Shown here: piece after piece, positions 51,901-60,900 of the stretch | Position numbering within the stretch: the stretch's first letter is position 1 | Layout of the letters: every line of letters starts with the position of its first letter | Assembly (NCBI GenBank): GCA_946902875.1 | Contig: OX336343.1 | Location: 7,553,754 to 7,617,753, forward strand | Source: Nematopogon swammerdamellus | Taxonomy: Eukaryota; Arthropoda; Insecta; Lepidoptera; Adelidae | Direction of reading: 5' to 3' | Length of the DNA: 64,000 bases | Position numbers and translations under genes: made by a program | The notes under the pieces: generated by a model | Seen by the model: only the letters and a program-made list of their open reading frames with translations | Database searches by the model: none | What the model was told of the DNA's origin: nothing

Positions 51901-54900
51901 TAATTAATAACCCTATGGGCACACGAGTACGAGAACGAATGAAGTCCGCTGCGGGGTGTAGTGCGGGCAGGGGAGCGCGCGCTCGGCGAAGTTCGGCTGC
52001 AACTGGGCGCGCGCGAACTGCGAACGTGTTGGTACTCAAACTTCAGGTCTCGGTGAGATCTATCCATCTGTCACGTGAACTTTTGTTTTGGTCATAACTC
52101 GAGAACCACTGGTGCTAGACCCATCGTGTCGGTACTCAAACTTCAGGTCTCGGTGAGATCTATCTATCTGTCACATGAACGTTTGTTTTGGTCATAACTC
52201 GAGAACCACTGGTGCTAGACCCATCGTGTTGGTACTCAAACTTCAGGTCTCGGTGAGATCTATCCATCTGTCACATGAACTTTTGTTTTGGTCATAACTC
52301 GAGAACCACTGGTGCTAGACCCATCGTGTTGGTACTCAAACTTCAGGTCTCGGTGAGATCTATCCATCTGTCACATGAACTTTTGTTTTGGTCATAACTC
52401 GAGAACCACTGGTGCTAGACCCATCGTGTCGGTACTCAAACTTCAGGTCTCGGTGAGATCTATCTATCTGTCACATGAACGTTTGTTTTGGTCATAACTC
52501 GAGAACCACTGGTGCTAGACCCATCGTGTTGGTACTCAAACTTCAGGTCTCGGTGAGATCTATCCATCTGTCACATGAACTTTTGTTTTGGTCATAACTC
52601 GAGAACCACTGGTGCTAGACCCATCGTGTTGGTACTCAAACTTCAGGTCTCGGTGAGATCTATCCATCTGTCACATGAACTTTTGTTTTGGTCATAACTC
52701 GAGAACCACTGGTGCTAGACCCATCGTGTTGGTACTCAAACTTCAAGTCGCGGTGAGATCTATCCATCTGTCACATGAAAGTTTGTTTTGGTCATAACTC
52801 GAGAACCACTGGTGCTAGACCCATCGTGTTGGTACTCAAACTTCAGGTCTCGGTGAGATCTATCCATCTGTCACATGAACTTTTGTTTTGGTCATAACTC
52901 GAGAACCACTGGTGCTAGACCCATCGTGTTGGTACTCAAACTTCAGGTCTCGGTGAGATCTATCCATCTGTCACATGAACTTTTGTTTTGGTCATAACTC
53001 GAGAACCACTGGTGCTAGATCCATCGTGTTGGTACTCAAACTTCAGGTCTAAGCTATGTAGGTGGATTTTTAGTCGCCTCACTAAAATTTATTGGTCAAA
53101 GCCGCCACTGCAATGGTATTGTTTTTTTTTTAATGTAATCAAACCAATGTTCTTAACCTTAAACATTACATTTTACCTAATAGTTAAAGTTAACAACAGG
53201 TATATTCTTGTTTAAGAAACAGCATTTGCAACTGCTCCTGTGTTAGCCTATTTCGTAAGTCAGTTTGTATCAGTCCAGCCGTTGAGAACAACCTTTTGGA
53301 CGCTACTGAGCTTAGTTGGTACGATAGAAACTTTTGTGCACATTGTGCTTCAGTTTCGTGTACATTGTGTTTTCGCGCCAATACAAATATATTTTATTTG
53401 ATACAAAGTTCCGTTTTATGATAGCAAAGAAAGGACTTTACCTAAAACTTTTAAAAATTCGTATGGTGTGCCGTCGCGGCGAACACACGATTTTTAGACA
53501 GTACAATGCACTAATCGTTAATCGCTAAATAATCATACTAATAATCGAAAATTTCGATTAATCGTAAAATGTCTGATAATCGACGATTAATGTAATCGTA
53601 ATCGTAATCGTTGCATCCCTAGTTTCAGGCTATCGAGCTTGTATATATAAAGTACCTAGGCGACCGAGCTTCGCTCAGCGTCTAACTAAACCTATCTAGT
53701 AGATAAACTTTAAAAAAATAACATTATCTAAATACAAAATTTCATCCAAATCATCAAGAGTCGTTTCGGAGAAACCAATTATATATACTCGTACCTATAT
53801 ATAAGTTTAGCTTACTTAAAGTAATAAATCATTTGTAATGTTTGCTCTTGGGGCGGTCAAAGCCAAATGTTAGCCAAAACCACTAATAACGGTTAACAAA
53901 GGAAAAAATATTTGTTTGAAATGAAGGCCGGAGGCTGGCGGCGGAGGTGCTGGTGGCGGCCGAGAGGTTGAGGCGGAGGGTGAGGGGGCGGGCGGAGCGG
54001 CCGCCGCACCGCCCGCCAACATCGACACGGGCAGCGTGGAGCAGTTCCCGCGCCTCAGCACCGCTCCCGCAGCCCCGCCCTCCCTCTCTGCTCCCTCCAG
54101 GTACTACCAAGGTATGTATTTACCCTGCACTTTCATCCACCCATTGTGATGCATGTTAGATGGTAGTAACATTAATTTTATTAATTTTTTTCTAAATTTT
54201 TCATCTGCCATCAGCTTCTTGCTACACGTCTAAAAACATTTGGTCTAGTAGTTGTGAGTTATCGGGTATTGCCCGTGGTCCACCTGCTCAGTCCACCTGG
54301 AAATTAAATTTTAAATAAATAAATAACTTAATTAACAGTGTTAACCTTTTGCAAACTGTGGCATAATTGTACGCTCCATTGTATGTCAGTATGATTTCAA
54401 AATTCCAACAGTCCAAGAGGTGACAAGTAGAATAGTTAAGACTTATAAAATAAACATAGAAAATAATCTTGTAACGCCATCTTGCGGTGAATGCGTGCTG
54501 ACTTCGCCCCCTCTGCCCCTCTCCTTTCAAGAAATCCAGTATGGTGACGATCGAGAAATCTCTGAAATCATTAGAATTAAATTTAATTTAATTCTAATGA
54601 TAAAAAGTTACCTATCGAATAAATTGTCTAAGAATATTATTTTCTACAAGTTACTGAAATACAATGATTTGAATGTTAAAGTCTATAATTAAATGACTAT
54701 TCTTTTAGATTTCTGGATTTTTATTTGACTGAAATGAAAATTAAGAGGCACCTATTCATAAATGAACATAAATCAATAGAGCCCGATTGAGTTGATGTGA
54801 ATACTCGGTTGTAGGAAGCGCAGGGCTCGCGAAGACCAAGGAGAACTTCCCGACGCTGGACGGTGGCGCGCCCGCCGCGCCCGCCGCCGCCCCGCGCGGC

Positions 54901-57900
54901 CCCCCCGCCGCCGCCCTCCTGCGCACTAATGGTAACACACTACATTTTCTTACTCACTAAAGTTCTCACATTTATATTGTGTTCATTTTACTTTATATTT
55001 ATTAAAAAAGCTTTCCAATTAAATACAGAACCTTGTGGCAGGCACTACATTCATTTCAACAGGGTAATCCCATAGTTATTAAATGAAATGAAATGAAATA
55101 AAATGAAATGAAATGAAATGAAAATGAAATGAATAAGTTTATTTTCTTGTTTAACACACACGACGATACCTATAACACATATTATAACAATAATAGACAA
55201 GAAAAATTGGACCTGACACAGCCTTGGTCCCTCCCCACCGAGCCCTGGAGCTGATGAGAGGGACGCTGATTTTAAGTCAGGCCCAGGTACGCAATACACT
55301 AACTAAACTAAACCGACTAACAATAAATAACAACAAACTATAACAATAAACTAAGCACAGTAAGCAGAAGAAAGGATAATAAATAAGTACAGTAATAACA
55401 ACAGTTATAAACGCAGTTATAAAACGCACACAACACAACATACACAATACATTCGTCCGTCCGTCTGTCTGTCTGCATGTCCAATTAACAATTTTAATAT
55501 TAAAAAACTTTTTTTTCCATTTTCCGAGAGAACTTTAAGACTTTCGATTTTACTGTGTACTATATGAGAGGCCCTATATTCCCAATTTTTCAAATTTTTA
55601 ATCTCAGTAGTTTTGGAGATGCTGCGGGAAATGCTCTATTTTCGTATATTTTCTTTAAATATCTTTTGAACTGTACTATGTGGAGCCGGTACTAAAAAAG
55701 AATAGCGCAGCTGTCTCTCTCCATGCATGTCGTAAAAGGCGACTAAGAGATAAGGACGAGATGCCGTGCTAAAAGGCTAAAATAAACTGACTAACTAGTT
55801 GTGCAGAATGGAACTGGATGAAGGCATCTATTCCGATCAAACCAACTAGTTGATCAGATATTTAATTTGTTAAAATTTTATTCCCAACAGATTAACTGGA
55901 TAAACGGGTACTCCGACCAACTGAATCGACAAGGCTTTCCACTCCGACCAACTAAACTGACCGTACAAAGCGGTTGTACCACGGTTCCCGGGTGGGGATT
56001 TTTTAACTTCGCTAGATAGAAAAAAATCATGAACATGCCTCTGAATTTAGTTATAAAAACGTATTTAGGGCAAAAAAAAAACTATTTACTTCGCTAGATA
56101 GAAAAATATCATGACCATGCCTCTGAATTTAGTTATAAAAACGTATTTAGGGCAAAAAAAAACTATTTACTTCGCTAGATAGAAAAATATCATGAACATG
56201 CCTCTGAATTTAGTTATAAAAACGTATTTAGGGCAAAAAAAAAAAACTATTTACTTCGCTAGATAGAAAAATATCATGAACATGCCTCTGAATTTAGTTA
56301 TAAAAACGTATTTAGGGCAAAAAAAAAACTATTTACTTCGCTAGATAGAAAAATATCTCTTCTTCTTCTTCTTCTTCTTCTTCTTGGTGGGCATTTTCCG
56401 CATGTAGGTCTCGCTGTGTGGACCCGTTGTGCGTATCACCCCGGCCGCTACTCCATCCAGCCCAGCTCCTTCCAGAAGTCCTGCAGGCGTCCGACGTCCT
56501 TGCAGGCCTCTTGGAGTGTCCTCGGGTTTTTGAGGATGATTGCCCGCTCATTTGCCACCCCCTCGCACTGTAGCAGCACGTGGGATGGCGTTTCTTCAGC
56601 CCCCATGCAACCCCTGCACAGAGGGCTATCTGTTTTGCCTATAATGAATAAGTGCTTATTTAGTGGATAGTGTCCAGTTAAGGTTCCCACCACCAATCTG
56701 ATTTTACCTTTGTTTAGCTGTAGTATACCTTTTGTGAGTTTCCTGTTGATGGTTGGCACCGCCGCTCTTGTCTGCTTGCAGTCGTTTATTTGTGACCATA
56801 GCTGTTGGTGTCGGTCTTTTGCGTGTCCTCTGATCCATGACCTTAGTTGATTAAACGGGAGGGGCACTATTGGCTCAGGTCCATCGACCACCCACCCTGC
56901 TCCTCTCCTTGCCAGTTCGTCTGCTGCGTCGTTGCCTAAACACCCACTGTGTCCTTTTATCCACTGAAGGGTGACTCTGTTATGTTTGGCGATAACCTCT
57001 AGTGCTTGGTGGCATTCCAAAATAAGGCTTGATTTAATGGTGTTGCTGGTTAAGGCTTGGAGTACCGAAGCGCTGTCGGATAGTATACGTATGCCATACT
57101 CCTTGATCTTTTTGTTTGCTATGCTGTATGCTGCTTGTGTTATTGCAACACATTCGGCTTGGAATATGCTGTTATACTTGCCCAGTGGCATGGCTGACCT
57201 TATGTTTAGGTCCATAGAGAATATGCCAGCTCCTGTTCCATTTGCTGTTTTGGATCCATCCGTGTAGACGTCTATTTCGCGTGTGGAATTCTTCTGCTCT
57301 TCGTGGAGTTGTATGTTGTATCCCTTAACAAAAATATGTGTGGCCGGTATTCTGTCACATATAGCTGTTAGCATTGGTTTTTGTTTAATTGCGTCTGTTA
57401 GGCTGGTACCGTGCCTGCCTGGGTTATTACCCCAGGTACCCGATAGTTTTAGTCTGAAAGCTGCTGCCGTTGCCTCCTGTTGTACGAAGATGTGCAGCGG
57501 TAGTATTCCCAGTAGCACTTCCAGTGCCGCCGTTGGGGTTGTTCTCATGCAGCCAGTTGTTGATACACACGCTAGCCGTTGTAGGCTTTGAAGCTTCTGT
57601 TGTGCGGTTGTAAGTTTGGTCCTTGACAAAAATCATCTAGAATCATCAGATAGAAAAATATCATGAACATGCCTCTGAATTTAGTTATAAAAACGTATTT
57701 AGGGCAAAAAAAACTATTTACTTCGCTAGATAGAAAAATATCATGAACATGCCTCTGAATTTAGTTATAAAAACGTATTTAGGGCAAAAAAAAACTATTT
57801 ACTTCGCTAGATAGAAAAATATCATGAACATGCCTCTGAATTTAGTTATAAAAACGTATTTAGGGCAAAAAAAAACTATTTACTTCGCTAGATAGAAAAA

Positions 57901-60900
57901 TATCATGAACATGCCTCTGAATTTAGTTATAAAAACGTATTTAGGGCAAAAAAAAAACTATTTACTTCGCTAGATAGAAAAATATCATGAACATGCCTCT
58001 GAATTTAGTTATAAAAACGTATTTAGGGCAAAAAAAACTATTTACTTCGCTAGATAGAAAAATATCATGAACATGCCTCTGAATTTAGTTATAAAAACGT
58101 ATTTAGGGCAAAAAAAAACTATTTACTTCGCTAGATAGAAAAATATCATGAACATGCCTCTGAATTTAGTTATAAAAACGTATTTAGGGCAAAAAAAAAA
58201 ACTATTTACTTCGCTAGATAGAAAAATATCATGAACATGCCTCTGAAGGTATAAAAACGTATTTAAGGCAAAAAAAAAATTAACTTCGCTAGATAGAAAA
58301 AAATCATGAAAATGCCTCTGAATTTAGTTATAAAAACGTATCTTGGGCAAAAAAAAAAAAGAAAAATAGTTGATCTGTTTCAATTGGTCAGATGGGAATA
58401 AATTTAAAATAAAAAATAATAAAATATTCTTATCGGACCAACCAAAAAGTTGTTTCGTTGGGAAAGAAAAGTAGTTGGTCCGTTTCAATTGGTCAGTTTA
58501 GTTGGCCGGAGTGGAAAGCCTGAATTTTCCAGAGTACTTATAGCACAACACCGATTACCCTGATTTTCGGGATAGCGTGTGGAATGTTGTGTGTTATCTT
58601 TTAAACTATGAATTTTAAAATTATAAAAAATGTAATTTAATATTTCTTATAACATGTTCTTTCAATAGATACGTCACATTGTGCATTTGAATTTTTTTTT
58701 TTACTTTCTCCCAAAATCGAAAGTTGTTCATTACACTCATCAAAATTTATAATCATGATCATCAAAATCTATAATATATGTCCAAATTTAAACTTTTTTC
58801 GTCAAGTAGATTAGGACTTTACAGTACTTTATATATGTATTTTTAAAATTTTTTTTTAGGGTTTTTAACAATGATTTGTTAATACCAGCCCCATGGTACT
58901 CATCATCACTTAGGGCCCAGAGTTTGTCAGTGTACTTTACTGACTGAATTCAGAAAAATAATTAAACACTTTTCGTTCCTTGTCCCAGCAATCTGCTCCC
59001 GAAGTGAAGTCCCACACATTCTTGCCCAATGAGGCACAACTCCATAAAAAAACTTTGAAATGTCTGGATTGTCTCAACTTGAACATATGCATTTGAAAAT
59101 AATTCCAGTAATTGCTACATTTTATTTGCAAATAGAGTTTCTAGAATTGTCACTATACATGAATAGTTGTTGCAGGCAAGCCGAGCGTGTCGATACAGCT
59201 GCACAGCCAGCCCAGCACCGCCAGCAGCTTCCGGCTGACGAGCGCGGGCGGCGCACGCATCTCGGCCGCGCCGCCCGCCGCCGCCGCCGCCGCCGCCGCG
59301 CGCCGCGCCGCACTCTACGAGGACTTCCCCTCCCTCTCTGCGCCCGACGACGACCGACCTGCGCTCGGCGCCGCCGCTCCACAACCACCCAAGGTTGCAA
59401 TCTTTTGGAATCGTTGTAATATTCATTTAAAACACATATGTTGAGTTGAGGTGGTTTGGAAAGTAAACGGAACTGAGAATGTAAGTTATGGGATATTATT
59501 GTAAAATCATTATGACAATGTTTTTCGGTTACGCGGTAACCGCGTAACCGAAAAACATTGTCATAATGTGTAATAGCGGTAAAAGCCTAAACGAACATAT
59601 TGTAAAATCATGCCATCAGGCTGAAAACGCTCCTGTCAGGCCTGCATGACTTTCGCAATCCCCATGCATCTCAGAATGTCATGGGCATCGTTAGACACCT
59701 GCTAATAGGTGTAAAGACTTGCGGCGTACTACTCGCACTTTCCTTAAAAATCTAAAACAATTCATCCATAGTAATGTACAGGTTGTATCCACAACTTTTC
59801 AGGTCGTGATTTTTTTTTATTTATTTACATTGAACATTCTTTATTGCTCCACAAATATTTTACAAGAAAAATAACACAATTAATACAGGTACATGAGGTG
59901 CAAAGGCGGACTTATCCTTTTAAGCGATTTCTTATAGCCAACCTTTAGATGTGTGAAATGGATGAATCAATTATTTACTCATCATTCTTGATTATTTCCT
60001 TGTTGGACATGTTTTATTCAACTGCAATGGAATTTTTCTGAAGTTTTATTGTATAATTTTATGGAGTTGGCTATGAACATATTGAAGAGGATGGTAATGA
60101 TTGCAGAAACCTGGAAAAGTTCCATAGTGAAAAGAGAGTTGTATTGCAATGGTGGTTGTAGGTGGCGCTAGTGAGCGGTGATCAAATGCAAGCGATGAAG
60201 ACGAGCCAGGCGCCGCAGCCGGCGGCGCGGCCGCGACCTCGCACCGATCTCGCTGACGCTTTTCCCGCCCTCTCGGCCACCAAAGCGCCCGCAACACCTC
60301 CTCAGTGGATCACCGTATCCAAGACTAAGGAGAAAACCAAACCCACCAAGGTCGCGCCCGCGCCGAAGATACCCACCCCCGCTTTCAACCCTGCCGCCGA
60401 TTTTCCTCAGCTCTCCGTAACCAATACCAAACCTAAGAGTAAGAAAGCTGCGGAGCGACCCGAGCCCGTCGCACCCAAGCCCTCCGAGGAGACAACCAAA
60501 CAAGGTAAGAAGGAGAAGAAGAAGCAGAGCGGCGCGAGGACTTTCGGGCTCGAAGAGTCGCACGCCGTGTTCAACGGGCTCAGCTCCAAGAAGACTAAAG
60601 CTCCCTCCGCCTGGGACGGCAAGAAGCTCGGCAAGGAGAACCGAGGCGCGAGCGAGGCCGACTCGAACGGCGCGCCCGACGGGCACGACGCACTCAGCAA
60701 TGGGCACGCGACCGTGTCGCCGGAGGACTTCCCGGCGCTGTCCAAGCGGGGTGCGACCAGCGGCCTCACGTTCACCAACTCGGCCGGCGAGACGTTCTCC
60801 GCCCCGCTGCACTCTTATATTCCGCCGCCGGACTTCGAGCGGCGCAACGTGCAGCTGGTGAGGCGCTTCTCGGACGCGCTCGGCCCGGTCGCCATACAGG

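Larger units (their letters stand above)
50432..53621. mobile_element. outer hAT element with 8-bp target duplication and transposase remnant
   Basis: Ends TAGGAATGCAATGATTA and TAATCGTAATCGTTGCATCCCTA are inverted. GTTTCAGG flanks both sides (50424-50431, 53622-53629). Right of centre it keeps the C-terminal piece of an hAT transposase (53190-53381, minus). A second hAT element occupies 50669-53110. Lies in ZNF598 intron 6. Confidence 0.85.
56008..58345 (+). repeat. ~81-bp minisatellite, about 13-14 units, split by a LINE
   Basis: Unit: CTTCGCTAGATAGAAAAATA, then TCATGAACATGCCTCTGAAT, TTAGTTATAAAAACGTATTT and AGGGCA plus 6-11 A. Spacing ranges from 80 to 84 bases, mostly through A-run length. 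Units near the right edge are diverged (75-base spacing at 58213-58288). The array is interrupted at 56358-57647. Confidence 0.92.
55778..58519. mobile_element. inverted-repeat element carrying an 81-bp minisatellite
   Basis: GGCTTTCCACTCCGACCAAC at 55931 is the near-complement of TTGGCCGGAGTGGAAAGCC at 58500-58518, and related words (ACCAACTAGTTGATC, TCAATTGGTCAG) are scattered on both sides of a central minisatellite. Exact termini are uncertain. No transposase. Confidence 0.6.
55673..58590 (+). mobile_element. family A type-2 retroposon interrupted by a large TIR element
   Basis: The head at 55673-55777 (GTACTATGTGGAGCCGGTAC ... GATGCCGTGCTAAAAGG) resumes at about 58520 with TTTTCCAGAGTACTTATAGC and ends TTTCGGGATAGCGTGTGG. 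All sequence between is inserted. ZNF598 intron 8. Confidence 0.7.

Noticed and set aside
52024..53050. Coding repeat protein from the 100-bp array
   Set aside because: The unit length of 100 is not divisible by three and frames are broken by stops. It lies inside a non-autonomous hAT element.
56008..58345. CRISPR array
   Set aside because: Regular ~81-bp units have no unique spacers, the whole unit repeats, and the context is an animal intron.
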